Assembly: GCA_003290165.1 (NCBI GenBank)
Contig: QNQO01000458.1
Coordinates: 1 to 64,000 of the forward strand
Length of the DNA: 64,000 nt
Direction of reading: 5' to 3'
Source: Berberis thunbergii
Lineage: Eukaryota; Streptophyta; Magnoliopsida; Ranunculales; Berberidaceae
The notes beneath the pieces are model-generated. The model saw only the letters and a list, made by a program, of their open reading frames with translations, was not told the DNA's origin and made no database searches. This document shows positions 21,236 through 30,040 of this stretch, one piece after another; within the stretch, counting starts at the first letter, position 1; every line of letters begins with the position of its first letter. The position numbers and the translations under genes are program-made.

Positions 21236-21244
21236 CCCCCTTCA

Positions 21245-22775
21245 AGTTGGAGCATGCAAGTCTAAAATGCCCAACTTGTAAAGGAGAAAATCAAATTGCT
21301 TCTTCCCCAAAGCCTTGGTAAAAATATTCGCCAATTGGTCCGTCGTCGACACATAAGGCGGAGCAATAAGATCTTCCTGGATAGCATCTCGCATGAAATG
21401 ACAATCAACCTCAATGTGCTTCGTGCGTTCATGAAATACCGGATTCTAAGCTATATGCAACGCGGACTGACTATCACAAAAAAGAGGAATCACCTTAGGA
21501 TGATGGATTCCCAAACTCAAAAGTAGACCCTTCAACCATTTTAATTCACAAGTAACAGAAGCCATAGAGCGATATTCAGCATCTGCCGAAGAATGAGCTA
21601 CAGTATGCTGCTTCTTAGTTTTCCATGAAATTGGCGAATGCCCAAAAAACACAAACCACCCAGTGAGAGACCACCGAGTAAGGGGACATGCTCCCAATCC
21701 GAGTCACACCAACCTGTCAAAGATAACTCACTGTCTGAACGTAAGAATGCCCTAACCAGAGATTTCTTTAAATAACGAACAACTTGTAATGCATCATCCC
21801 AATGTTCTTGTCGCGACTCCTGCATGAATTGTGACAAGACATGAATCGAGTATGCCAAGTCAGGATGAGTAACCGCCAAATAGATAAGACGCCCAAGCAA
21901 ATGCCTATAGGGATCGGGATCCGTAAGAAAAGGCCCCTTGGCATGCGCCAGCTGATGATTCTGTTCAATCGGGAATGAAGCCAGCTTCGAGCCCAATAGT
22001 CCTGCCTCTGAAATAATATCAAGGGCATATTTCCTTTGACATAAAAAAACCCAGAGGAGCTTCTAGCCACCTCAATGCCAAGAAAATATTTAAGCACACC
22101 AAGATCCTTCATATAAAAACATTGACTCAAATAGGCTTTGAAAGTCGTCACCGCAGCGGAATCATTACCAGAGATTATCAAATCATCAACATATACTAGG
22201 ACGTTGATCTGTACAGACCCTTTAGAGTAAGTAAATAGGGAATAATCGGAGTAGGATTGAAGAAAACCTTACCCCTTTAAAGCTGTCACAAGCTTTGCAA
22301 ACCAACATCGATGTGCCTGTTTCAAACCATACAGCGATTTACGCAAACGACAAACCAAATTAGAAGCAATGGAGCTAAAACCTGGCGGAAGTTTCATATA
22401 CACCTCCTCATCTAAATCTCCGTGAAAGAAGGCATTATGAACATCCATCTGATGCAACTCCCAATGCTTGGATGTTGCAATGGCTAGAAAAGCTCTAACT
22501 GTCACCATTTTCACGACTGGGGCAAATGTCTCATTATAATCAATTCCTTCAACTTGATGATTACCGAAAACAACTAATCTGGCTTTTAACCTCTCAATGC
22601 TACCATCTGAGTTGTACTTAATTTTGTACACCCATTTACTTCCGAGAGCTTTCTTTCCAGGAGGTAATTTTTCCATAGTCCAAGTGCCATTATCTTCCAA
22701 AGCACGATCTCTTTTTGCATAGCAGTACACCATCTTATATCTTTGCAGCCTCCTTAAAAGACTGTGGCTCCACAC
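21245..22775 (-). pseudogene. Copia B reverse transcriptase and RNase H
   Basis: The minus-strand frame 22775-22269 reads '[18 protein letters not shown]', '[18 protein letters not shown]', the RT Asp region '[20 protein letters not shown]' and '[14 protein letters not shown]'. The YVDD box lies near 22,200 ('VLVYVDDLIISG'), in a different frame. 'MKDLGVLKYFLGIEVARS', 'LTHPDLAYSIHVLSQFMQ' and the RNase H 'GWCDSDWEHVP' and 'SSADAEYRSMA' follow down to 21446. The tail 'TKHIEVDCHF' continues to about 21,245. At least four frame changes break it. The sequence is close to Copia C in these blocks. Confidence 0.85.
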
Positions 22776-22905
22776 CTAAATTGATCACAACTAACATAAT
22801 GTGTTATAGGAAAAGGCGTACCTGAGGGAGTGTGATATGGCGGAGCAGATGGAGCGAGAGATGGACTGTCCTTGATAACCGTATGTGTCACGAAGTCTCT
22901 CAACT

Positions 22906-24218
22906 TTACTGATGGAACTTCTCCCTAAACCCGCAGCCCAAATTGTCCCTCCCCGTTCCGTCGGGAGCACCATCTACCCCCCACCCCCCGACAGCCGAGG
23001 ATAAGGCGTCCACTGGTGGCACATCCCGAGCATTTTGACTTGGCACGAACGCGGTAGACTGTGGCTCAGCATTACTAGGCGTGGCACTAGTCGTGGGAGA
23101 AATCGTTTGAGGACAGACGATGGCATCCTCGTGCATCACCTGATGATCCCCCATACCTTCAATAAGCTCTTCTTGGGCTCCCTCATTATAAGTCACATCA
23201 CTGTCAAGGGGAGGAATATGATTTGTGACTTCAACATTCAAATAAGGAAAGACATTTTCATAGAACTTCACATCCTTCGACACGAAGAACTCCTTTTTCT
23301 CAAGATCAAATAAACTCCATCCCTTCTTACCAAAAAGATAACCCACAAAAACACATTTATGGCTTCGACTAGCAAACTTGTCACCTTTAGCGCGTTGATT
23401 ATGGGCATAAGCTAAGCAACCAACAACTCGCAAGTCACTAAAAGAAGGTGCACAACCAAATAGCATTTCATATGGAGTTTTGTTTAGGAGAACACTAGAG
23501 GGAGTTCGATTTATTAGGTGAGCAGCGGCCAAAACGCATTCTCCCCAAAAATAGATTGGCAACCCCCCTTGAAACCTCAATGCACGATCGACATTAAGAA
23601 TATGTTTATGTTTCCTTTCCACTTTTCCATTTTGTTGAGGGGTACCCACACAAGAGGTTTGAAATAAAATTCCATTAGCCACAAAAAAATCTTTCATTCA
23701 GTTAAACTCTGTTCCATTGTCACTACGTACAATTTTCAACTTTTGAGAGAATTGACGGTCAATCATGGCAATAAAGGACATAAACATCTTGAAAAGTTCT
23801 CTTTTATCAATCAATACATAAACCCACACAGCACGTGAATAATCGTCCACTAAAGTTAAAAAATAACGAGCACCGCATGAAGAAACTTCATCATACGGAC
23901 CCCATAAATCACAATGTAGTAACTCAAAAATCCGAGTTGATTTATTCGCACTTAAAGGAAAACGATCTCTAGAATGTTTAGCACGATGACAAACTTCACA
24001 TGTTTTATTCAAATGACCCCTAGAATTATTAAAAAAAAAAGCAACTTCACTACTGTCTCGAAAGGATGACCCAAACGACTATGCCATAGCTCCAAGGACT
24101 TCGAAGTATCAACCGAAACCGCTTGCACCTGTAATCCATGTCGTAGATAGTAAAGCCCATCCCGTCTCTCACCCGTGCCAATCACCTCCCTCGAATGCAG
24201 GTCCTGTATAGCACACAA
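22906..24218 (-). pseudogene. Copia B integrase
   Basis: Minus-strand blocks: 'LELWHSRLGHPFETV' (GAG-preintegrase) near 24,110; zinc-binding 'CEVCHRAKHSR' near 24,000; first Asp in 'LLHCDLWGPYDEV' near 23,930; second Asp in 'IVRSDNGTEFN' near 23,710 followed by a stop at 23698; and the Glu in 'QQNGKVERKHKHILN' near 23,640. The C-terminal 'KCVFVGYLFGKKGWSLFDLE' is near 23,330. All three catalytic acids are retained. Breaks occur at about 24,010 and 23,698. Confidence 0.85.
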
Positions 24219-24286
24219 GTTAGAATTAAATTGGACAAAACAATTTAGATCATCATTTAGTTGTGAAACTGAAATTAAATTGTAGT

Positions 24287-24664
24287 TTAACTTAGGAACA
24301 AAAGAACATGTTGGAGTATTATTTTGTCCGTGAGTTTCATGACACTCTCCTTAGTAGCAACCACCGTTTGACCATCCGGAAGGCCCATGGGGCATGGCGA
24401 AACTACTTTAGTATCCACTAAACAAGATTCATCCCTAGTAACATGATGAGAACATCCAATATCAATTATCCAAGAATCCATTTTCAACTTACCATGCAAC
24501 CTGTTAGAAGGAGTGTGAGGAGTACCAAATGCGGTTGTTAACGCCGCCCACTGTTCTGCAATAAAACCTGGAAGAGGTAGCGTAGCAGGAGCGGGGTTCG
24601 GCTTCCCAAGAGATGCGCTGTTGCATGTTGTTATCGGTGGTGGAGGTGTAGCGCCGCCGGCCAT
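24287..24664 (-). pseudogene. Copia B gag N-terminus fused to protease
   Basis: The ATG at 24664 lies 35 bases after the 5' LTR PBS and opens a 125-codon frame. It starts 'MAGGATPPPPITTCNSA', as a gag N-terminus would, but passes after about 20 residues into 'PLPGFIAEQWAALTTAFG', the linker normally found just before protease. The protease site 'WIIDIGCSHHVT' has Thr replaced by Ile (usual DTGCS). The gag core and zinc knuckle, about 250 residues, are missing, so an internal deletion joined the two ends in frame. Confidence 0.75.
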
Positions 24665-24698
24665 GGTTTAGGAAAAAAAAATTTGAAGAAGCATTTTA

Positions 24699-24709
24699 CT
24701 CTGATACCA
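24699..24709 (-). other. Primer-binding site of Copia B
   Basis: On the minus strand these bases read tggtatcagag, immediately after the 5' LTR. This is the initiator-Met tRNA type primer site. Confidence 0.9.
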
Positions 24710-24940
24710 TGAAAGATTTAGGTTAATTGTTTTTCTGTATTCTCATTAACCTAATGGAAAATATTTATACAAGAAGTCCAACAGTAGCTTCCCTAATTTC
24801 TCATAATACCTAGCAATAGTTTAAAAAATATTAAACTTCTTGAGGAAGTATTTTCCTATGACAAATCAAGTACCCATATATAGCTATTTTAGAATAAAGG
24901 AAAGAATAAAAGAATAAACCACCTAAATAATCTCCTAACA
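24710..24940 (-). repeat. 5' LTR of Copia B
   Basis: It is 231 bp and matches 21006-21235. A 'ccatatatagct' TATA-like block lies near 24,865 (complement on the minus strand). The duplicated ataac follows at 24941-24945. Confidence 0.9.
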
Positions 24941-25276
24941 ATAACTGAAAGGTTGAAACAGAGTAAGGAACAAATATGGTTAATTTGAGGAAACCAGGCC
25001 TCCTTGTTTTGACTTCAATTCACTGAAACATATATTATTGAAGAAGAATGTATTGCTTATATAGAGCACAAGAAACAACTCTCAGCTATTTTCAGTCTAC
25101 AAGTACTCAATGAAACAACTCTAAAAACCTGCAGACTTTTTCAAATTGCAACGAATCTGAAAGTACTCGACTTATTCAACTTACTGAAACTACTGTGACT
25201 TATCCAGGCCAGCAGTGCTAGAGGAAATGGGTGTGTAATACTTCCTCCCTTGATTGATCAGTCTCTTCATAAGTTC

Positions 25277-25552
25277 TTAAGAAAGCCAACTTGATATTTC
25301 TTTATCATACAACAAAATCAAATTCTGGACATCATGCTTTCGAAAATTAGGCATATTTGAGGATGGTACATATTTCGTAAGAGATGAGATAGAAATTTCT
25401 TTACCACTATGTACTTTATCATCATTTACGTGTGCCTCCTCACTGTCCTCTAATTTTGGAGAAATTAGCTGGCCTTCTTCTTCACATTCTTCTTTACTCC
25501 TTTTAATTTCTGTAGTGATTATATATATGCCCTTCCTCATGATTTCCTTCAT
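25277..25552 (-). pseudogene. Open frame, possibly LINE ORF1 tail
   Basis: A 91-codon minus-strand frame rich in Glu and Lys (KRSKEECEEEGQLISPKLED) has no domain I recognise. It lies directly beyond the chromovirus, whose insertion site on the other side (11,390-11,571) also holds an acidic open stretch just before the LINE endonuclease ('VEFTDGNGKEIIDTIGHI'). If the chromovirus is removed the two meet head to tail on the minus strand, so this may be the ORF1 tail or inter-ORF region of the LINE. This is inference from position. Confidence 0.3.
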
Positions 25553-25808
25553 TCAAAACATCAAACCTATTTGTTACTTTAAGATGGGAACATGAATTAG
25601 AAGCAACATTCTAGGTAAAGTTGGTTCCCCTATCACAACCCCCTTTTACTCTGCCTCGCCACATGTTCTGGCGATATTATACAAAGGGTAAGTAAGGATA
25701 TTTCAGTTCAGTTCTTGCTCCAAAGATCGCATCCCTGTAACTATAATTTTGAAGCTAGGCAAAACCTTTTTTAGATTCACCACGACACACATTCTAGCCA
25801 TCGATCAT
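25553..25808. other. Unassigned intergenic stretch
   Basis: No coding or repeat signal can be supported. A pyrimidine-rich, open reading through 25,749-25,808 leads into the petA fragment but has no recognisable product. Confidence 0.3.
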
Positions 25809-25930
25809 AATGATGATATAGGTAATAACTTGGACATCTATTTCGCACATAGTATTTTTGCACAACAAAGTAATAAAAATCCATGTCAAGAAACATGGCA
25901 TCTTGTATGTGCCAATTGCCATTTAGTCAA
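25809..25930 (+). pseudogene. petA: Nuclear copy of plastid petA fragment (cytochrome f)
   Basis: The plus strand reads 'VITWTSIS' and then, after a small frame change, 'SIFAQQSNKNP' and 'VCANCHLVKG'. Plastid cytochrome f precursors have '..ITWTSIS' at the end of the transit segment, 'PIFAQQ' at the mature start and the haem-binding 'CANCH' box. The nucleotide stretches 'ataacttggacatctattt' and 'tgtatgtgccaattgccat' look like plastid sequence with a few changes. Only about 120 bases are recognisable; sequence after the haem box diverges. It is a plastid-to-nucleus transfer remnant with a frameshift and stop, not a gene. Confidence 0.75.
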
Positions 25931-26288
25931 GGGGAGTGTTGGAGAATTTCTATTGATCGGTGATGTTATACGCTCAAATGACCCCTTCTCAAAATGAGAA
26001 TGGACATAGCCCTATTCCAGTCTGATTCGATATGGAATGTTAGAAAATACTGCCCCATAATGACCACGAATGGTTGCTTTTGGAGTAGTAATAGGGCTTA
26101 GTATATCTTATTACAAAAGAATCAACATGAACATTTAGAACCTGACCATATTTTAGATGTGGTCCATATTTAAATGGACACGTAAGAACTCAATGGGAGA
26201 AAAGTCGAGTCTGGATAGAAAATCAAAATCTTTGCTCCATCTGAAAAGATGAAACCAAAAATCTTTAATATGAAATTTTTGTTGGAGA
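25931..26288. other. Unassigned stretch next to the petA fragment
   Basis: About 360 bases with no recognised coding region. It may be more transferred organelle DNA too decayed to name, but I see nothing specific. Confidence 0.25.
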
Positions 26289-26800
26289 TGTTGGCTTGAG
26301 TTGAGTGTGTAAATTTAGTCCCACATGGGGTCAGAAGCAACATCATGTGAAGTTAATAAAGTATTGGAAACGTACTTACTAGTGACGAGGCCTTTTAGGG
26401 GCATTTGAACCCAGTTTGTAAAAATCTCACACTCGAGCGCGGCGGGTGTCTAAGTTGGGGACAATATAGTAGCTTGAGACATGTTCATTGGCCAGCAATC
26501 TCGTGAGCACGTTGTGAAGGGGTGGAGGTATCAGAGTCGATGGTAAATGTTGGCTCGAGTTGAGTGTACAAATTAGTCCCACATTGGGTTAGGAACAACA
26601 TCATGTAAAGTTAATAAAGGATAGGACATGTACTCACTAGCGACAAGGCCCCACCCGAGTGCGGCAGGCCTTTTGAGGGCAGTTGAGCCCAGTTCATAAA
26701 ACCCCCTACACCGAGCGGGCGTTGTGGGTGTCTAAATTGGTAATTGAAACATGTCCATTGGCCAGCAATCTCGTGTGCACGATGTGAGGTGGTGTCGGGG
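26289..26800. repeat. Tandem duplication of a ~259-bp unit
   Basis: Unit 1 (26289-26547) starts 'tgttggcttgagttgagtgt' and unit 2 (26548 to about 26,800) starts 'tgttggctcgagttgagtgt'. Both continue with 'tagtcccacat', 'acatcatgt.aagttaataaag', 'actagtgacgaggcc' or its variant, 'gagcgcggcgggtgtct' or variant, and 'cattggccagcaatctcgtg'. The 'tagtcccacat' word resembles the core of the upstream sequence element of plant snRNA promoters, but there is no matching TATA spacing and no snRNA body. No ORF is shared by both units. Confidence 0.75.
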
Positions 26801-27497
26801 GCTTCACCGATTTCACCCCCGGACCCAACAATTTCTCACTCGAAAGTGCCTCGGTAACACCTTCCTCTTTGTCAAAATGAAGAAGAATATAATAACATGA
26901 CAACCTCACCCCAGTGTAGATTGATGTAGTCCCTGATATCCTTATTTGCAAACTTCATAATCAAGGCGTTGTTCAAGTATCCACCAGATCTAGAGAAATC
27001 GTTTGGTAAGTAATTGTAGTATCCACCAACGCATGGTATTCAGGTCTACAAAAAACGAGGTCTAAAACGGCACTTTCTCGGCGGTGTTTCAATGAAAGCG
27101 CCGGTAAAACATTATCATTAACGGCGTTTATGATATCGAGTGCCGAAAATAAAATGAGTCTCAAGAAATTCCGGCGGTTATAATGAAGTGTCGGAAAAAA
27201 TGACCTTAAACCGGCATTTTACTTAAGAAGCGCCGGGAAAATGACTCTAAACCAGTGTTGATTCGCTGAAGCGCCAGTAAAGATGAAAAACCCCATCATA
27301 TAAAATTGTATTTTTTTTGAAACGCCGTATTTGGTGTAAATAAGCGCCGGTAAAGATCGAACAATACCGGCATTTTACGCAAAATGCTGGTACAGAGTAA
27401 CCAATATCGGCATTTTGTTCAAAGCGCCGGCAAATAGTAACCAATACCGGCGCTATATTTTTGAAGCGCCGGGCAAGATAAAAAAAACCCTCCAACC

Positions 27498-28530
27498 TAG
27501 GGGTGGGCATCCTATCTCGCGATCCCGATCTCGTCCCGTCCCGATTTTTTCGGGTCTTAATGGGATTGAATAATTCCATCCCGTCCTGATCTAGAATGGG
27601 ATGGGATGAAGATTTTCAATCTCGCCAATCCTGTCCCGTCCCGAGCTAATTTTTACTCTGGTATTAATGAGTATTTTTTAGAATACGTCCCTCAACTTTC
27701 TGCCATTTAAACATTTAGAAATACCTGCAATGCAAGTTTGGTAGCATATTTTTTGCAGTTAGCTATTACATAGTTATTACATGAATATTAAACTTTCTCG
27801 AAGTTAAATTTGCATCTGATTTTCTTTCTATTACCTTCCTACTAGATCATCAGATGATGGAACATGTCATATCTGGGATATTAGGAATACCAATGCCAGC
27901 CCTCGCATTTACATTCCAAAGCCTTCAGATGCTATCACTGGTTTGTTTCAAGTTTACATAGTGTGTTTTGGTTGGTTGGTTGGTTGGCTGGGGTTTTTGG
28001 AATTTGGTAACTGAAATCTTAACTTGGAATTAACTTCAGGGAGGAGAAATGATCCCTCAACTAGCACCACACTCTCAATTAGCACTGTTTCCTCAACTAG
28101 TACTGATCCATCAAGCCACCAAATATTGTGTTGTGCATATAATGCTAGTGGAACGGTTTTTGTCATTGGTAGCTTAGATACCTATGCAAGGGTAAAAATG
28201 AGTGTTATTTTTTGTGTTGTGTACATTATGTTTGTTTAAACTTGTTCTTCTATACTTAGCAAATATATTGTTTGAGATTGAAATGCACTGCTGGATGCAT
28301 ATGAGTTTCTTCTTCAATAACAAGCAATTTGTAGGTGTGGAATGCTTTGAAGTCTAACACAGATGAGTGCAAGCAACCAAATTATGAGATTGATTAAAGA
28401 AAATGAAATGCATATAATCAGAGCATGTTGATCTCGTCCCGTCCCGTCTCGATCTCGTATGAACGGGATGGGATAGGGATGGGTTTATCTCGTCCCATCC
28501 CGTCCCGTGCCCATCCCATGCCCATCCCTA
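27498..28530 (+). mobile_element. hAT element (1,033 bp) carrying a captured WD40 gene piece
   Basis: The ends TAGGGGTGGGCAT (27498) and ATGCCCATCCCTA (to 28530) are exact inverted repeats, and the 8-bp duplication ctccaacc is present at 27490-27497 and 28531-28538. Subterminal tracts are rich in 'cccgtcccg' and 'gggatggga' on both sides. The middle, 27,844-28,398, holds three exons and two introns of a BRWD-type gene and no transposase. It is therefore a non-autonomous hAT with a captured gene fragment, inserted into the left array of the outer CACTA-like element. Confidence 0.92.
27844..28398 (+). pseudogene. BRWD/PHIP-type WD40 gene fragment captured by hAT
   Basis: Exon 1 (27844-27940) reads 'SSDDGTCHIWDIRNTNASPR' and 'IYIPKPSDAITG', ending at a GT donor. 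Exon 2 (28040-28191) follows a 'cttcag' acceptor and reads 'SSHQILCCAYNASGTVFVIG' and 'SLDTYAR'. Exon 3 (28335-28398) starts after 'tttgtag' with 'VWNALKSNTDECKQPNYEID'. This is the second-to-third WD repeat region of plant bromodomain/WD40 proteins of the BRWD3/PHIP class ('DDGTCRIWDAR', 'HQI.CCAFNANGTVFVTGSSD'). Introns and splice sites are kept, so the capture was from DNA, not mRNA. The exons read openly, but the fragment covers only about 105 residues of a very large protein. Confidence 0.8.
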
Positions 28531-28904
28531 CTCCAACCCATCCTGCTGATGAAAATAAAATTATGTTTTCTAAATCGCCGCTTTAGATGTTACAAGTGTC
28601 GGTAAAGAGTAACCAATACCGGCGTTTTTCTTATACAGTGTTGGGAAAAGGATAACAATACCGGCGTTGCTTCTCTAAAACGCTGGTAAAGATAAAAAAC
28701 CCTGCCATACTATTTAAAATAAAATTGTGTTTTTTGAAACGCCGTTTTCAGATGTAAAAAGCGCTGGTAAATATCTAACAATACCGGCAATTATTGTAGA
28801 AGCGCCGGGCAAGAGCGAAAAAACCCGCGAATCAATCCTGCTAATTAAAATAAATTTTTTTAACAACGCCATATTAGAGATTTAAAATGCCGGATTAGCA
28901 CTAC

Positions 28905-28924
28905 AAAAAAACGAAGTCTAAAAC
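28905..28924 (+). other. Second CACTA-type left terminus
   Basis: The sequence cactacaaaaaaacgaagtc repeats the worn start of the outer element at 27,046 and is followed by the same 'taaaacg..cactttt..cggcgtttcaat.aaagcgcc' context. It is the only intact CACTAC end of this family in the window. Confidence 0.6.
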
Positions 28925-29369
28925 GACACTTTTACGACGGCGTTTCAATAAAAGCGCCAGTACAGGAAAAAACCCGCAATCGTTTCCCGCCAGTGTGAAA
29001 AATTAAGTCTTAAGCAATAACGGCGTTTATACAATAAAACACCGGTAAATATCATACAAGATCGGCGCTTTTGTTTGAAGCGCCGGTACATATTGAACAA
29101 TACCGGCGTTTCATTTTCTAAGCGCCGGTGAAGATCGAAATTAATTTTTTTTTAAAAAAATGCCGTATTAAATATACAAAGTGCAGGTAAAGATCTCCCA
29201 ATACCGGCGCTTTGGTTTGCAAACGCCGGTAAGAGCTCCCAATACCGGCGTTTGGTTAAGAAGCGCCGATAAAAAGTGAAAAAAAAAACCGCCACCCAAT
29301 CCCGCTAATAAAAATGAAATTGTGTTTATAAAGCACCGTATTAGATGTAAGAAATGCCGGATTAGAGTA

Positions 29370-29556
29370 TACCTATTTATACCCCCTTGCGCTGTTTCGC
29401 GACTCATCTCCTTCCTTCTTCCCTCTCCTTCGCCGCTTCCAGTCCTTCGGGACTTCTCTCGTTCCCTCTTCCCTCCTTCGCTGCGTCGCGACGTCCCTCC
29501 CTCTTTCGCTGCTTCGCGACTTCCCTCCTTCGGGATTTCCCTCTTCCCTCCTTCGC
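29370..29556 (+). promoter_or_regulatory. TATA-containing promoter and leader of the outer element
   Basis: After the hairpin array the composition changes to 'acctatttatacccccttgc' (TATA-like, 29,370-29,389) and then a CT-rich, 5'UTR-like tract with repeated 'ttcgcgacttccctcc'. The leader is interrupted by the nested CACTA at 29,560 and resumes at 50,295 with more CT-rich sequence. That leads to the ATG of the first captured exon at 50,593. A promoter for the captured chimaeric gene is inferred from composition and position. Confidence 0.45.
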
Positions 29557-29559
29557 TCT

Positions 29560-30040
29560 CACTACACCAAAATTCCCCATTAGCAACGGTTTTAAACCGT
29601 GGGGGTAACCCATTGTCACGGCTAAGAGCCGTGGGCTACAGAGGCGTCGCGAAATTCCTTTTAACGGCTATAAACCGTTGCTAAAATGTTTAGCAACGAT
29701 TTTATGTTTGAGGAGGTGTGGTAATTTTCAGCATTTAGCCACGGTTTTAAAGCGTTACAAGAACAATAGCAACGGTTTTTAGCCGTGATAAGGTGTGGAA
29801 ACTAGCAACGATTGTAAACCGTGGCTAAAAAAGTAGCAACGGTTTGTAGCCATGGCTAACCCTGGCCACGGTTTTAAGCCATGGCTAAACATGGAGAAAT
29901 AAGCCATGGCAAACGTCATAGCAACGATTTTTAGCCGTGTCAAGTCATGGCCACGATTTTAAACCGTGGGAACTGATGGAGAAATACCACGGTTTGTAGC
30001 CGTGGCAAGATGCGACCACGGTTGTAAACCGTCGGCAGTT
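29560..30040. repeat. Left subterminal hairpin array of the 20.7-kb CACTA
   Basis: At least a dozen versions of 'agcaacggttttaaaccgtggcta' split as arms 'gcaacggtt' and 'aaccgtggc' occur between 29,577 and 30,035, separated by 10-25 bases. Each can fold as a short hairpin. The same motif fills the right end, 49,955-50,260. Such repeats are the expected binding sites for the element-encoded TNPA-like protein. Confidence 0.85.

Larger units (their letters stand above)
21006..24940 (-). mobile_element. Copia element B (3,935 bp), gag-deleted
   Basis: Its LTRs, 21006-21235 (3') and 24710-24940 (5'), are about 230 bp and begin TGTTAGGAG and end CTTTCA on the minus strand. A 5-bp duplication, ataac, lies at 21001-21005 and 24941-24945. 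The primer-binding site is complementary to 24699-24709 (tggtatcagag on the minus strand) and the G-rich tract to 21236-21246. Coding order on the minus strand is short gag remnant, protease, integrase, RT, RNase H. It is inserted in the 5' LTR of the chromovirus. The LTRs differ by roughly 5%. Confidence 0.95.
11577..25240 (-). mobile_element. Ty3/gypsy chromovirus hosting two nested Copia elements
   Basis: The element is bounded by a 5-bp duplication, cttcc, at 11572-11576 and 25241-25245. The 3' LTR is 11577-11901. The 5' LTR is split into 20978-21005 and 24946-25240 by Copia B. Both begin 'tgtta' on the plus strand; the 3' copy ends 'taaca'. The internal order on the minus strand is gag, protease, RT, RNase H, integrase, chromodomain, that is, a chromovirus. 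Without the two Copia elements and their duplications it would be about 4.9 kb, a normal size for a short chromovirus. Nearly every domain is frame-broken. Confidence 0.9.
20978..25240 (-). repeat. 5' LTR of the chromovirus, split by Copia B
   Basis: Bases 20978-21005 ('tgttatcaacaag..gttagataac') and 24946-25240 ('tgaaaggttgaaacag..gtgtgtaata') together match the intact 3' LTR at 11577-11901. Copia B, with its duplicated ataac, lies between. The terminal 'taaca' of the other copy is 'taata' here. The duplicated cttcc follows at 25241. Confidence 0.85.
27046..29340. repeat. Left subterminal hairpin array of the outer CACTA-like element
   Basis: Some 20 copies of GC-rich arms such as 'accggcgttt' and 'aagcgccggt', mostly paired as short inverted repeats 15-30 bases apart, occur through the interval outside the hAT insertion at 27,498-28,530. 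Subterminal motif arrays of this kind are the transposase-binding regions of CACTA elements. A second copy of the terminal sequence ('cactacaaaaaaacgaag' followed by 'tctaaaacgacactttta') begins at 28,905 and repeats the start at 27,046. Confidence 0.75.

Noticed and set aside
25749..25996. 82-codon plus-strand frame as a cytochrome f gene
   Set aside because: Only about 30 residues match petA; both flanks diverge, and the transit part is in another frame.
26289..26800. snRNA genes downstream of 'tagtcccacat' words
   Set aside because: No TATA at the expected distance and no U1, U2, U4 or U5 body could be seen.
29400..29556. Direct repeats of 'ttcgcgacttccctcc' as a CRISPR-like array
   Set aside because: The sequence is eukaryotic, the repeats are degenerate simple CT-rich units without unique spacers of constant length.
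29322..29684. Overlapping Ser/Pro/Leu-rich frames on both strands
   Set aside because: They come from a simple CT-rich, 5'UTR-like tract and run across the CACTA end at 29,560, so they are chance frames.
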